Numbered from the stretch's first letter, positions 43,950-52,930 are shown. The stretch is 64,000 nucleotides of DNA from Faucicola sp902506215 (GCA_016888885.1 CP069437.1:868001-932000); one strand, 5' to 3'. Program-made: numbers and translations. Notes: a model not told the origin generated them from the sequence alone.

Positions 43950-44303
43950 TTATAGCGTAAAGGTGGGTTTATCTGAGCTGATATGACCTGCTAGAAGGCG
44001 GTCGACTTCGTTTTTGATGCGTAAACCTGCTTCATCTTTGCCAAGCTGTAACGCATAGCCTGCGGGGCGCTGTGCTTGTGCACGGTGGTTAACCCACACC
44101 ACTTTACCATGCAGCGGCATTCTCTCACTCGAATTTGGCAAAGTGATTGCCACAAAGGTTTGACTGCCTAATTGTTGCTGCTGGTTAGTAGGAATAAATA
44201 ACGCACCGTTTTCAATAAAAGGCAGGTAGCTCGCATACAATTTTTCGATTGTATCATAGTTAATGGTGGTGATACCGCCACGAGATGGCATTGCCATAAT
44301 CAT
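43950..44303 (-). CDS. pilZ: PilZ, type IV pilus biogenesis protein
   Basis: 117 aa single PilZ domain with the founding-family opening MPSRGGI, LYASYLPFIENGALFIPT, and GKVVWVNHR...GYALQL. Like Pseudomonas PilZ it lacks the RxxxR c-di-GMP binding motif and acts through protein contacts (PilB/FimX in relatives). aagga precedes two usable ATGs (44303, 44297). In relatives it follows holB; here an IS982-type element and two repeat arrays separate them, so its transcription may be altered. Confidence 0.87.
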   Translation of the reverse strand: MIMAMPSRGGITTINYDTIEKLYASYLPFIENGALFIPTNQQQQLGSQTFVAITLPNSSERMPLHGKVVWVNHRAQAQRPAGYALQLGKDEAGLRIKNEVDRLLAGHISSDKPTFTL

Positions 44304-44311
44304 TGTTCCTT

Positions 44312-44359
44312 TTACTAACGCATGGTGTTACTAACGCATGCGGTTACCAACGCATGGTG
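44312..44359. repeat. 16-bp tandem triplication upstream of pilZ
   Basis: ttactaacgcatggtg (44312-44327), ttactaacgcatgcgg (44328-44343) and ttaccaacgcatggtg (44344-44359), 9 bp from the pilZ start. Confidence 0.95.
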
Positions 44360-44384
44360 AATGATAAGTAATATAGATAATTGG

Positions 44385-45380
44385 GTAATATACCCCACTC
44401 TCAACACTTTTAAGCGGGGTTGAAACAAAAAAGGCATGAACTTAAACTTTAATCAATGACCAAAAAGATTAGAGGATAAGCCATGCCCATTGATGAATTT
44501 ATCATTAAAATCTATCTAATGGTAGATGACTACTACAAAAAGATTGTAACAAACCGGCTAAGACAAGGCGGATATGCACCAAAGCTAACCGACAGTGAAA
44601 TTATCACCATGGAGATAGTGGGTGAGTTTTTACAGATGGACACCGATTCGCAAATCCATCAGTATTTTAAACAGCATTGGCAAACATGGTTTCCACAAAT
44701 AGGCTCATATCCAAACTTTGCCAAGCAATGCGTCAATTTGTTACAAGTAAAAACTTTGATACAACAGCATATCGTTAAACAGCATGGGCAAGACAACATT
44801 CATTTTATTGATGGCTTTCCCATTCCGGTGTGTCAATATGCCAGAGCCTATCGGCATAAAACCTTCAAATACGAAGGCAGTTATAGTTACTGTGCCTCAA
44901 AGCAACAAAAATATTTTGGCTTTGAAGGACATTTACTTATTAATCTATCGGGCATGATAACCAATTTTACCTTTGCCTCTGCTAAGATAGATGAAAGGCT
45001 TGTTGCACCTGATATGCTTGATAATATCAAAGGCTTGTTAGGTGCAGATATGGGCTATATTAGCCCTGATTTATCTGAGTATTGCTTTAAGCGATGTGTT
45101 GATTTGCAAACACCGCTTAGAAAAAATATGCCCGATAAACGACCAATCAGTGTACTTAATCGTCTTAAAAATGCTCGTCGCAATATTGAGACGGTGATTG
45201 GTCAGTTATCACAGCGGTTTAACATGCAAAAGGTGAGAGCTAGAGATTTATGGCATTTATCCCACAGATTTATGCGTAAAATCTTGGCTCATAACTTCTG
45301 CTTTGTAATCAATAAACAGTTAGGTAATCCCCCACTTCAGTTTGAATTGCTTATTTCAAGTTGAGAGTGGGGTGTAATAT
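44385..45380 (+). mobile_element. IS982-type insertion sequence with target duplication
   Basis: Element 44392-45373 flanked by 7-bp direct repeats gtaatat (44385-44391 and 45374-45380). Terminal inverted repeats begin accccactctcaac at the left (44392-44405) and match perfectly at the right (45360-45373). One transposase gene fills the interior. The intact ends and perfect target duplication indicate a recent insertion. It lies between holB and pilZ, opposite to their direction. Confidence 0.92.
44483..45364 (+). CDS. IS982 family transposase
   Basis: 293 aa, full length for IS982. It opens MPIDEFIIKIYLMVDDYYK, the typical IS982 start, and carries HFIDGFPIPVCQYARAYR (first catalytic Asp), GADMGYIS (second Asp) and NARRNIETVIGQL (Glu), the DDE triad. 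The frame is undamaged and reaches the right inverted repeat, so the element may be active. agagg lies ahead of ATG 44483. Confidence 0.93.
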   Translation: MPIDEFIIKIYLMVDDYYKKIVTNRLRQGGYAPKLTDSEIITMEIVGEFLQMDTDSQIHQYFKQHWQTWFPQIGSYPNFAKQCVNLLQVKTLIQQHIVKQHGQDNIHFIDGFPIPVCQYARAYRHKTFKYEGSYSYCASKQQKYFGFEGHLLINLSGMITNFTFASAKIDERLVAPDMLDNIKGLLGADMGYISPDLSEYCFKRCVDLQTPLRKNMPDKRPISVLNRLKNARRNIETVIGQLSQRFNMQKVRARDLWHLSHRFMRKILAHNFCFVINKQLGNPPLQFELLISS

Positions 45381-45395
45381 AGATAATTGAATAGA

Positions 45396-46559
45396 TTAGC
45401 AATCCAGCATGGTGCTAAAAATTTTATCATAGCATAACTTATCTTGGATATGTTGCTGTCTATCTTGCCAGATTTGATCGATAACCTGTTGCAACTGGCT
45501 AATTTGCCTTAATGTCGGTGGTGGCTGCAGCTTGCCAAAATCCAAGTCATTGGCGGACGCTGAGATACCAACGGCAAATTGTCCCAATGGCACTAACAAA
45601 GCTTGCGACAAGTATAAAAAGTCCGTCAATGTCAGCGTTTTTTGCCAATAGTTGCTGGCTTGTACAGGCGTACGTTGCCTACTACGAACCGCTTGAAAGC
45701 TGTTTATCCAAGTTTGGCGGTGTTGATACCATTCGCTGTGTAACATTTGCAGTGCCAAAAAAGGCGCATAACCAGACAATTCACTCACTTGTTGTAGCGT
45801 CGCAGTATCGGTATTTGGCAATAACTGCTGCATCGCTTGCATTGACTGATCGGGGGTGACATGGCTCACCGAAAATGACTGTAGCCGCGAGCGAATCGTT
45901 GGCAGTAGCTGCGAAGGGCTATCGCTAATTAACAGCATTAATACATTCTCGGCAGGCTCTTCTAACGTCTTAAGAAGCGCGTTACTAGCGGCTAGCGTCA
46001 TCGCATCCGCTTGGTGAATAACCACGATTCTTAATCCGCCACTCGATTGCGTGACAAAGGGCTGCAATTCCCGAATTTCGTCAATCTTGATGCTATAACC
46101 TGACTGATGGGTTGGGGCTTGCGCCACGAGGGCATTGTTTGCTTTAGGTTTAGGCGACGCGTCACGCGCCACGGTGGGTGTGGGAATTTGATAAAGATCG
46201 GGGTGGGTATTGGCGATCAGCCATTGACAACTTTGGCATTGCCCACAGGCAGTTGTGACACCTTGTGCATTGACCCGTTGATTCTCACACAAAGCCCATG
46301 CGACAAACCGATACACGAAGGCGCGTTTACCCGTCCCTGCATTGCCTGCAAACAACATTGCGTGCGGCAAGGCGTGTAGATGGGTGGTCAAATACTGCCA
46401 AGTTGGCTGTTGCCACGGCAGTAAATCCATAAACAGCCACTGCTGTATCACCTGTTGGTTGACGGGGTCTGGATAGTAGTATTGGGTTACTTCATTGGGT
46501 GTTGATTCGGTATTGGGTTGTTTGGTGCTTTTTGATTGAGAGCTTATAGTCGATGCCAT
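45396..46559 (-). CDS. holB: DNA polymerase III delta prime subunit
   Basis: 387 aa clamp-loader subunit. P-loop-like GNAGTGKR, a zinc module (ACGQCQSCQWL), sensor-1 SNALLKTLEEP and the arginine-finger region follow the delta-prime pattern. About 40 residues precede the canonical MDLLPWQ opening (residues 44 on); these are Ser/Thr/Gln-rich, so the true start may be internal. It normally precedes pilZ. Confidence 0.9.
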   Translation of the reverse strand: MASTISSQSKSTKQPNTESTPNEVTQYYYPDPVNQQVIQQWLFMDLLPWQQPTWQYLTTHLHALPHAMLFAGNAGTGKRAFVYRFVAWALCENQRVNAQGVTTACGQCQSCQWLIANTHPDLYQIPTPTVARDASPKPKANNALVAQAPTHQSGYSIKIDEIRELQPFVTQSSGGLRIVVIHQADAMTLAASNALLKTLEEPAENVLMLLISDSPSQLLPTIRSRLQSFSVSHVTPDQSMQAMQQLLPNTDTATLQQVSELSGYAPFLALQMLHSEWYQHRQTWINSFQAVRSRQRTPVQASNYWQKTLTLTDFLYLSQALLVPLGQFAVGISASANDLDFGKLQPPPTLRQISQLQQVIDQIWQDRQQHIQDKLCYDKIFSTMLDC

Positions 46560-46859
46560 AGAAAAAAATCAGTCAACAGAGTAACCATAGTATAATCGCT
46601 GCAGCTAGATAATCAATGAGGATAATCAGTCAGGTTGTTTTCTCAAATACATAAATGCGGTAACACGTCGCGTTATTTTATCCCTTACTGTCTTTAAAAC
46701 CTCAGCCCATAAGATTTTTGTTGCAAATAAATGATGGATTTTTTCCGATGAGTCGATTAAATTTTCATCTTAAGATATCTATTTTCGTATTTTTTCTTAT
46801 AGTTGTGATTCACCCTATTTAAAAAAACGATTCAATTTTCTGTTTACTTCGAGGTTAGT
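46560..46859. other. Divergent intergenic region, holB / gcr
   Basis: 300 bp, AT-rich. It should hold both promoters; I see no repeat array, hairpin or small gene that I can support. Confidence 0.4.
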
Positions 46860-49247
46860 TTGACGAATTTATCGCAACCTAATAATCAAGATGAGTTACT
46901 CAATGCCCAACATCGTTATGATGCGGCGGATATGGCAGATCAATTAAAGGTGATGCCAACCTTAGAAGCGCGTTTAACTACTATTTTAAACGAAATCAAT
47001 GCGCTGCGTGATTTTCCGCAAGTTACCCTATTTAAACAACTGCTAGATACTCTGCGCAACCGTGCAGATGATGCTACAACCGCCAATGAACAGATGGCGC
47101 TATTTATTCGGCTACTACGCAGCAATCGTGTGTGGGCAGAAGGGTTTTGTGTGTTTATGCTTACCTTGATTAATCGTTATCGTCAGGTGTCGCTATACAC
47201 GGACTTGGGTATTTTGTCAGATGCTGGCTTTACTTCGCAATTTTTTGATTTGATCGGTGAAAAGCTCTTACCCTCCGTACCTGATGACCGCGATTTGATT
47301 GCGCTATTTAATGCGTTTTTTGCCACACCAAAAACCCGTTACTGGGTGCGCTTAATCAATGAGTATTGGTGGATTGAACTGATACTCATCCTTAAAGTAC
47401 CCGCAGGCAAAGAAGCGTTAGTGCAAGCGCTTGAAGCCAATGTGCTCAAAGCCATTACTATTTTGACTGCGCGTATCAACGGCATTGGGCTCAATGCCGA
47501 TTTAATAAAGGCATTTCCTAATCCGATTGACAACCAAGATACTTTCATTGCACTCAATCGCGAAGTCGCTGAATTTGTCAGTCAATACCAACTCAGCATG
47601 CAGTCAGGGGATGAGCAAGCGATGCCCCAGCCTGAAGTGGATAGCAGTCAAATTTTAGTGTTGACCGACCAAGCGCGCACTATGATGCAAAACATCCGTC
47701 GCCGTATTCATCGAACGGGTATTACTGTGCGTACCACCAATATGTTGGTGCGCCTTGAGCAAAGCTTGCAACGTCTTGAATTGTTGGTGTCACTACTATC
47801 TGACAACGATCATATCAAGAAAAAAACCATCATAGAGCTTATTAATACATTGTATGAAGATTCATACCACCGCAGTAGTTTTAGATATTTATTTGGCATC
47901 AATACCGCGCTCTTATCGCGCCGTGTGACTGAGACTGCCAGTAAGGTCGGCGAGCATTATATCAGTACCGATAAAGCGGGCTATCGGCGTATGTATAAAA
48001 AAGCGGCATTGGGCGGTTTACTCATCGGCTTTATGGCGACCCTTAAAATCCTAGGGAAGACCCTACCCTTGGCACCGTTTGGCGTGGCTTTTTTAAACAG
48101 TATGATTTATGGTCTTGGCTTTGTAGCAATTCATATCATTGGCGGTACAGTGGCAACCAAACAGCCTGCCATGACAGCTGCCGCCATTGCTTCAACCATC
48201 TCCGAGGTAAAAGGGCGCAAAGCGGCGCAATTTACCAAGCTGACCGAATTGGTCGTTGATATCATGCGCACCCAATTTATTGCCATTATGGGTAATATTT
48301 CAATTGCCATGCCGATTGCGCTACTGATTTCAGCCATGTGGCTGTATGGGCTGGGTCGTCCGTTAACATCGGAAGCTAGCGCAGAACACTTGCTGCATGA
48401 TCTTAACCCGTTTACCTCGCTTGCTATCTTTCATGCCGCGATTGCTGGGGTGTATTTGTATATTTCAGGATTGATTGCAGGCTATTATGATAATCTTGCA
48501 GTACACAACAAAATTGGCGAGCGTATCCGCAACCATCCTACCCTCAAACGGATGATGACACCTGTGACGTTATTGCGTTTTAGCGATTTTATCGAGCGCA
48601 ATTTGGGTGCGATTATGAGTAACTTTTTATTCGGTTGCTTTTTGGGTAGTACGGCGACCATCGGTTATATTTTTGGCTTACCGCTTGATATTCGCCACAT
48701 TGCCTTTGCGTCTGCCAACTTTATTCATGGGATTTTTAACATTTATGCCAACACGGGCGAGTTTCCAGAAATCGGTATTATTTTGGTCAGCCTATTTGGG
48801 GTGATGGTCATCGGTATGATTAACTTGTTGGTGAGTTTTTCACTCGCCTTAATGACCGCCCTACGCGCTCGTAATGTGAAAGTCTTTGAGTGGAAATTCT
48901 TATTTGAATTGGTCACCTCGCATTTGATGACCCAACCCTCTGACTTTTTTATCCCGCGTAAACAGCCGATGAACTATGCGCTAATCGATAGCGACGGTAA
49001 TATTATCTATGATGATAAACCGATTGCAAACGATGGTAAAAATAATAAAGGACATAAAACTGCCCTGACATCACAGCCAGAAGAACATCCGCATGCTACT
49101 ACGCCCCATATCGACAATATCAGTCATACGGAAAAACTGACTGATGAAGAAGTTGCAGAGAAAAAACAGGCAATTAAAGAAAAAGTGGTGCAAAAGGCGG
49201 TCGACAATATCACCCCAAATGACACGGCAAGCAAGCTACCAAAATAA
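46860..49247 (+). CDS. Gcr-like (PF10136) membrane protein, annotated as site-specific recombinase
   Basis: 795 aa. The N-terminal half is soluble and helical. Residues about 385-680 contain six or more membrane helices (GFMATLKILGKTLPLAPFGV, ISIAMPIALLISAMWLYGLG and others). The C-terminal tail is charged. It matches the family named after a gonococcal putative site-specific recombinase, but the membrane topology makes recombinase activity doubtful. Start is TTG 46860, six bases after gagg. The frame is intact. Confidence 0.75.
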   Translation: MTNLSQPNNQDELLNAQHRYDAADMADQLKVMPTLEARLTTILNEINALRDFPQVTLFKQLLDTLRNRADDATTANEQMALFIRLLRSNRVWAEGFCVFMLTLINRYRQVSLYTDLGILSDAGFTSQFFDLIGEKLLPSVPDDRDLIALFNAFFATPKTRYWVRLINEYWWIELILILKVPAGKEALVQALEANVLKAITILTARINGIGLNADLIKAFPNPIDNQDTFIALNREVAEFVSQYQLSMQSGDEQAMPQPEVDSSQILVLTDQARTMMQNIRRRIHRTGITVRTTNMLVRLEQSLQRLELLVSLLSDNDHIKKKTIIELINTLYEDSYHRSSFRYLFGINTALLSRRVTETASKVGEHYISTDKAGYRRMYKKAALGGLLIGFMATLKILGKTLPLAPFGVAFLNSMIYGLGFVAIHIIGGTVATKQPAMTAAAIASTISEVKGRKAAQFTKLTELVVDIMRTQFIAIMGNISIAMPIALLISAMWLYGLGRPLTSEASAEHLLHDLNPFTSLAIFHAAIAGVYLYISGLIAGYYDNLAVHNKIGERIRNHPTLKRMMTPVTLLRFSDFIERNLGAIMSNFLFGCFLGSTATIGYIFGLPLDIRHIAFASANFIHGIFNIYANTGEFPEIGIILVSLFGVMVIGMINLLVSFSLALMTALRARNVKVFEWKFLFELVTSHLMTQPSDFFIPRKQPMNYALIDSDGNIIYDDKPIANDGKNNKGHKTALTSQPEEHPHATTPHIDNISHTEKLTDEEVAEKKQAIKEKVVQKAVDNITPNDTASKLPK

Positions 49248-49275
49248 TTGATGAAACACTGAACACGATAGAAAT

Positions 49276-50076
49276 ATGATGACTTTTTCGGAAACTACAA
49301 TGAACCAACCCGCAACCTCAATGAGTCCGACTCAATTGGCTCATCGGTTAAATGAACTATTAAAAATTAATGAATTCCAAGATTATTGCCCCAATGGTCT
49401 GCAAGTGGATGGTGGACAGCCGATACAGCACATCCTCACCGGTGTCACAGCCTCTGAGGCATTGATTGAACAAGCGATTGCGCACAACGCCCAAGCGATT
49501 TTGGTGCATCATGGCTATTTTTGGAAAGGGGAACCTGCGCCGTTAATTGGCATGAAAGGCAAGCGTATTCGTTTGTTGATGCAACACGGCATTTCCTTAC
49601 TTGCTTATCATTTACCGTTAGACGCCCATCCCCAATTGGGCAATAACGCGCAATTAGCGTTAGCGCTGGGCTGGAGTGATTTGTCGCCGCTATACCCTGA
49701 CGAAAAACACCCGATTGGTAATATCGTGGATTTAGCAGCGCCGTTGTCGATTGCAGCGCTCACCAACAAACTATCGACCACCTTAAGCCGTCAGCCCCTA
49801 CATTTATCCGGTGGTAATCAAGTCATTTCGCGCATCGGTCTGTGTACGGGTGGCGCACAGGATATGATTGAGCAAGCGGCGCAAATGGGTTGTCAAGCCT
49901 ATATCTCGGGTGAAGTATCAGAGCGAACCACTCACATAGCGCGTGAGCTGGGTATTGATTATTTTGCTTGTGGACATCATGCCACCGAGCGAGGTGGCGT
50001 GCTCGCATTAGGGAATTATGTCAAACAAAATCTTGCTTTGACCGTTGATTTTGTCGATATCGATAATCCTGTGTAA
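49276..50076 (+). CDS. Nif3-like dinuclear metal centre protein (DUF34, YbgI)
   Basis: 266 aa. It carries the family's metal ligands: ILVHHGYFW, a second HLPLDAHP, and the C-terminal CGHHATERGG. In relatives it is a toroidal hexamer, with a proposed metal-chaperone role; the function is not settled. Two ATGs are possible (49276 and 49300). It begins 28 bp after the gcr-like gene, so they may be co-transcribed. Confidence 0.88.
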   Translation: MMTFSETTMNQPATSMSPTQLAHRLNELLKINEFQDYCPNGLQVDGGQPIQHILTGVTASEALIEQAIAHNAQAILVHHGYFWKGEPAPLIGMKGKRIRLLMQHGISLLAYHLPLDAHPQLGNNAQLALALGWSDLSPLYPDEKHPIGNIVDLAAPLSIAALTNKLSTTLSRQPLHLSGGNQVISRIGLCTGGAQDMIEQAAQMGCQAYISGEVSERTTHIARELGIDYFACGHHATERGGVLALGNYVKQNLALTVDFVDIDNPV

Positions 50077-50102
50077 AATAGGGCAATTTATTGAGTAATT
50101 AT

Positions 50103-50133
50103 TACCCGTTAATTGCATTTTAGCGGGTTTTTT
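50103..50133 (+). terminator. Terminator after the Nif3-like gene
   Basis: acccg (50104-50108) and cgggt (50124-50128) pair, extended by a G-T pair, followed by six T. Confidence 0.65.
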
Positions 50134-50314
50134 ACGCTTTTTATCATAAATTTGCCTTTCGTTACCGTCAATAACATGACGGGTAACTTTAATTTCACTA
50201 CAATACCCCCATTGTTTCATATAACTAACTGTAATGCCATGCAGTAAATATTGTTATTGTTTATTTATTTTATGCGTGCCATACGTTACCCTACGTTAAA
50301 TTCTTTATATAAGT

Positions 50315-50476
50315 GCTTGTGTTTATTAAACAATTTTTAATTTGCCAGTACTTACAAAAATTTTAACCCTCTTACGGGTTGTACTTGATTATTTATTTCG
50401 ATAGCTCTCTACGATGGATAGGGAGTTATCACCGTCCTAGGTATAAGGGGAGCCAACCTGTTTGGCTCTTTTTTTA
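50315..50476 (+). ncRNA. Candidate small structured RNA
   Basis: In a long gene-free region: hairpin aaccc/gggtt near 50359, an 8-bp stem agctctct/agggagtt (about 50403-50427) with wobble pairs, then the strong terminator at 50450-50476. An AT-rich tatata near 50307 could be a -10. No known family recognised. It could instead be an attenuator for mltF, although 295 bp separate them. Confidence 0.3.
50450..50476 (+). terminator. Strong terminator in the gene-free region
   Basis: gagccaa / ttggctc stem with five-base loop cctgt and eight T. No gene on this strand ends nearby, so it must serve an RNA or a leader. Confidence 0.85.
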
Positions 50477-50555
50477 GCGTTAAGTTAATAACGACCTATT
50501 TTGGATGGAAGCTTTTTTGGTGAGATTTAGGATAGAATTAGATAGTTGGAAGCCA

Positions 50556-50695
50556 TGTACTTAGGTGGCTTGCCTGACTGGTACTTAGTGAATTAGTACT
50601 TAGTTAACTGGTGCTTAGTTTGACGAGCACTTAGTTTAACGGTTGCTTAGTTTGACAGGTACTTGGCTTGACTATCGATTCGGTTCTTAGTTTCA
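50556..50695. repeat. Eight-unit degenerate tandem array around a cttag core
   Basis: Core cttag (or cttgg) recurs at 50560, 50584, 50599, 50614, 50630, 50646, 50662 and 50686. Spacing is 24, 15, 15, 16, 16, 16 and 24 bp. The best units read ggtgcttagtttgac, gagcacttagtttaac and ggttgcttagtttgac. Confidence 0.85.
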
Positions 50696-50770
50696 TAAAA
50701 TGTTTTCATTTGGCATAGTTGTTTTTTATTAATTTAACGTATCTAACGTGTGTGCACCGTGGAGTGACAC

Positions 50771-52234
50771 ATGCTGCTAAACTCATCATTTGAGTATTGT
50801 GATGATTTGGCTTTGACCTATCCTGCGTCGATTTCGATGTCGGTCAAAGCATTTTTAAGCCCTTTAACTTTATACCCGTTTCAACACCCTTTATTACGCT
50901 TTAGTAAATACGCGACCCAATTTAAACGCTTGCAATTCTTTCCGATTCAATTCAAGCCTTGTTTGGGTGGGGTGATGTCGCCAAAAATTGCCAAGTCCCG
51001 TGTGCCAGCGGTATCTAGCCGTGTGCAAGATTTGGCGCAACTGGCTAATCCTTCCGCTAGTCTTATTGAGCGCTTTATCAAGCCGTTCAAATGGTTGGGC
51101 GCCAGTAAAAAGCTGGCAGCTGTGATGGGGATTGGTTTGCCCTTAGCTTATGTTGCAGCTCAGGTGGGCGTTACTGACAAAATCGCTAATACCAATGCTC
51201 ATACTTTTGCCTCACCTACTAGCGTGGTTGCGACACCAAAAATGGCGACTTTTGATAGTATCCTATCTCAAAAGCAGCTGCGTATTGCCACCGTCAATGG
51301 TAATACCACTTATTTTGCTCAAGATGGCTTTGAGCACGGCTTTGGGTATGATGTCATGCGCCATTATGCCAAGCGATTGGATGTTACCATGAGCACACAA
51401 GTGTTTGCCACTGATGCGGACGCGATGGCGGCTGTCAAAACAGGCAAAGCCGATGTCGCCTTGACCAATGGGTCAGATTATCAAAATGCGACTGCGTTAT
51501 CATCGCTGAGTCTAAGCTGTGACAAAGATTATTTATCAAAGCAGGGTCTCAACGAACATGCAGCCATACAGCTAAACCCCAATGATATCAAACTCAATAA
51601 TGATGTAAAAAACTTCCTGTGTGGCGGTCAATCGCTTACCCGTAACCAACATTTAGCGGCGTTTTATAGTCAAACACCATTGGCAGAGCCGTTTAATCAA
51701 CAACATTTTGCCGATACCATGACACGCGTGTTGCCCACCTATGAGCCATCTTTTAAGCAGACCGCAAACAAATACCAGCTTGATTGGCAACTGCTTGTGG
51801 CAATGGGGTACCAAGAATCGCATCTGGATGCAGAAGCCACTTCGCCAACGGGTGTGCGCGGTATTATGATGCTCACCAATGCCACTGCCAATGCGATGGG
51901 CGTTGCTAATCGAACTGACCCGACGCAGAGCATCCAAGGCGGCGCTAAGTACCTCAGTCAGCTGCAACATGAATTTGCCCAAGTGCCAGCATCAGATCGG
52001 GTATGGTTTACCCTAGCGGCATACAATATGGGTCCACAAGCGATTAAAGATATTCAGCAGATTTTGCAAAAGCGCGGTATTGATGGCAACAATTGGGCAG
52101 CCGTGTATCAGTATTTAAAAGTCAATAGTCAAAGCAATAGCCGTTACGTGCAGTGCTTAGATTACGTCACCCATATCCGCAGTTATTTGGAGGCGTTAAA
52201 ATTAGACAAAGTCAATCATCGTCAATTGACTTGA
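50771..52234 (+). CDS. mltF: MltF-like lytic transglycosylase
   Basis: 487 aa. After an unusual 110-residue N-terminus comes a signal-anchor-like helix (LAAVMGIGLPLAYVAAQVG), then a periplasmic solute-binding-like domain (RIATVNGNTTYFAQDGFEHG) and a C-terminal SLT domain with catalytic Glu349 in GYQESHLD plus AAYNMGP. It cleaves the glycan strands of peptidoglycan. The binding-like domain is shorter than in E. coli MltF. ATG 50771 has ggag six bases upstream; ATG 50975, after ggtggggtg, is an alternative start that would remove most of the odd N-terminus. Confidence 0.85.
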   Translation: MLLNSSFEYCDDLALTYPASISMSVKAFLSPLTLYPFQHPLLRFSKYATQFKRLQFFPIQFKPCLGGVMSPKIAKSRVPAVSSRVQDLAQLANPSASLIERFIKPFKWLGASKKLAAVMGIGLPLAYVAAQVGVTDKIANTNAHTFASPTSVVATPKMATFDSILSQKQLRIATVNGNTTYFAQDGFEHGFGYDVMRHYAKRLDVTMSTQVFATDADAMAAVKTGKADVALTNGSDYQNATALSSLSLSCDKDYLSKQGLNEHAAIQLNPNDIKLNNDVKNFLCGGQSLTRNQHLAAFYSQTPLAEPFNQQHFADTMTRVLPTYEPSFKQTANKYQLDWQLLVAMGYQESHLDAEATSPTGVRGIMMLTNATANAMGVANRTDPTQSIQGGAKYLSQLQHEFAQVPASDRVWFTLAAYNMGPQAIKDIQQILQKRGIDGNNWAAVYQYLKVNSQSNSRYVQCLDYVTHIRSYLEALKLDKVNHRQLT

Positions 52235-52266
52235 TGCGTGTGGGTATAAAAACTAAACATTTTCAA

Positions 52267-52297
52267 AAAAGAATGGTTTAACGCCATTCTTTTTTTT
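52267..52297 (+). terminator. Terminator after mltF
   Basis: aaaagaatgg / ccattctttt around tttaacg and a long T-run. Confidence 0.9.
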
Positions 52298-52365
52298 ATG
52301 CTATCACTTTGTGGTTTTTAAAAATTACTGACTTATTGTTAACATTACCAACCTAAGGATAGCAC

Positions 52366-52884
52366 GTGACCCAGCTCCAGAATCAGCCCCACACTCAGTC
52401 AAGCAATCAGCCTGTTTATGCCAACCAATACCGTATTTATTTAGAAGATACCGATGCAGGCGGGATTGTGTATCACGCCAATCATTTAAAGCTGTTTGAG
52501 CGTTGTCGCCGTGATTGGTTACGTGCATTGGGGATGACCAGTTATTTTTATCAAGCGCATTCAGCCGAGGCTGCAAGTCACGTTACTCACCATAGCGATA
52601 GTGGCAAAGCTGATATCCAATTTGTCGTGAGCCAAGCCAACATCCGCTATTTGCGTCCGATTCTGCTTGATAGCGAAGTCACTGTTGTGATTGAGGCGGC
52701 AGACTGCAAATCTGCGTCATTACAGCTTGAACAGCGGATTTATGATAGCCATCAGCAGCTGTTAAGCCAAGCCCAGATAAGTATTGTATGCGTGGCTACT
52801 AGCAAAGATGAAAAAGGGCAAACCCAAGTTCGACCTACCCGTTTGCCCAAAGCGTTTGTGCAGCTGCTGCAGCTCGCTCGGTAA
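52366..52884 (+). CDS. ybgC: YbgC-type acyl-CoA thioesterase
   Basis: 172 aa hot-dog fold protein. YLEDTDAGGIVYHANHLKLF holds the catalytic Asp and the hallmark YHANHLK region of YbgC/4-hydroxybenzoyl-CoA thioesterases. YbgC usually heads the tol-pal cluster, but no tol gene follows here. A 25-residue insertion rich in Ala/His (about residues 66-90) is unlike E. coli YbgC (134 aa). The start is GTG 52366 after aagga. It converges with apaH. Confidence 0.85.
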   Translation: MTQLQNQPHTQSSNQPVYANQYRIYLEDTDAGGIVYHANHLKLFERCRRDWLRALGMTSYFYQAHSAEAASHVTHHSDSGKADIQFVVSQANIRYLRPILLDSEVTVVIEAADCKSASLQLEQRIYDSHQQLLSQAQISIVCVATSKDEKGQTQVRPTRLPKAFVQLLQLAR

Positions 52885-52889
52885 CTTTT

Positions 52890-52930
52890 GGTTATTTTGC
52901 TTTACAAAGAAAGGTTATTTTGCTTTACAA
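52890..52930. repeat. 18-bp direct duplication at the apaH stop codon
   Basis: ggttattttgctttacaa at 52890-52907 and 52913-52930, separated by 5 bp. The second copy encodes the last codons and stop (52915-52917) of apaH. Confidence 0.95.

Larger units (their letters stand above)
44368..45389. repeat. 17-bp tandem repeat split by the IS982-type element
   Basis: gtaatatagataattg occurs at 44368-44383 and again at 45374-45389. A third partial copy gtaatat (44385-44391) is the left target duplication. Removing the element restores two adjacent copies next to the holB stop. Confidence 0.85.
50077..50770. other. 700-bp intergenic region with terminators and a repeat array
   Basis: Contains the Nif3 gene terminator (50103-50133), a possible structured RNA ending in a terminator (about 50315-50476), and a decayed 15-16 bp repeat array (50556-50695). 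No protein-coding frame supported. Confidence 0.6.

Noticed and set aside
44312..44359. Repeat block as a possible CRISPR remnant
   Set aside because: Units are contiguous without unique spacers, and no cas gene is present. It is a plain tandem duplication.
46860..49247. Gcr-like protein as an active DNA recombinase
   Set aside because: The name comes from a historical family label; the sequence shows a multi-helix membrane protein with no recombinase catalytic motif.
50556..50695. cttag array as iteron-type replication origin
   Set aside because: No replication initiator gene, no DnaA boxes and no plasmid functions nearby; the units are too degenerate.
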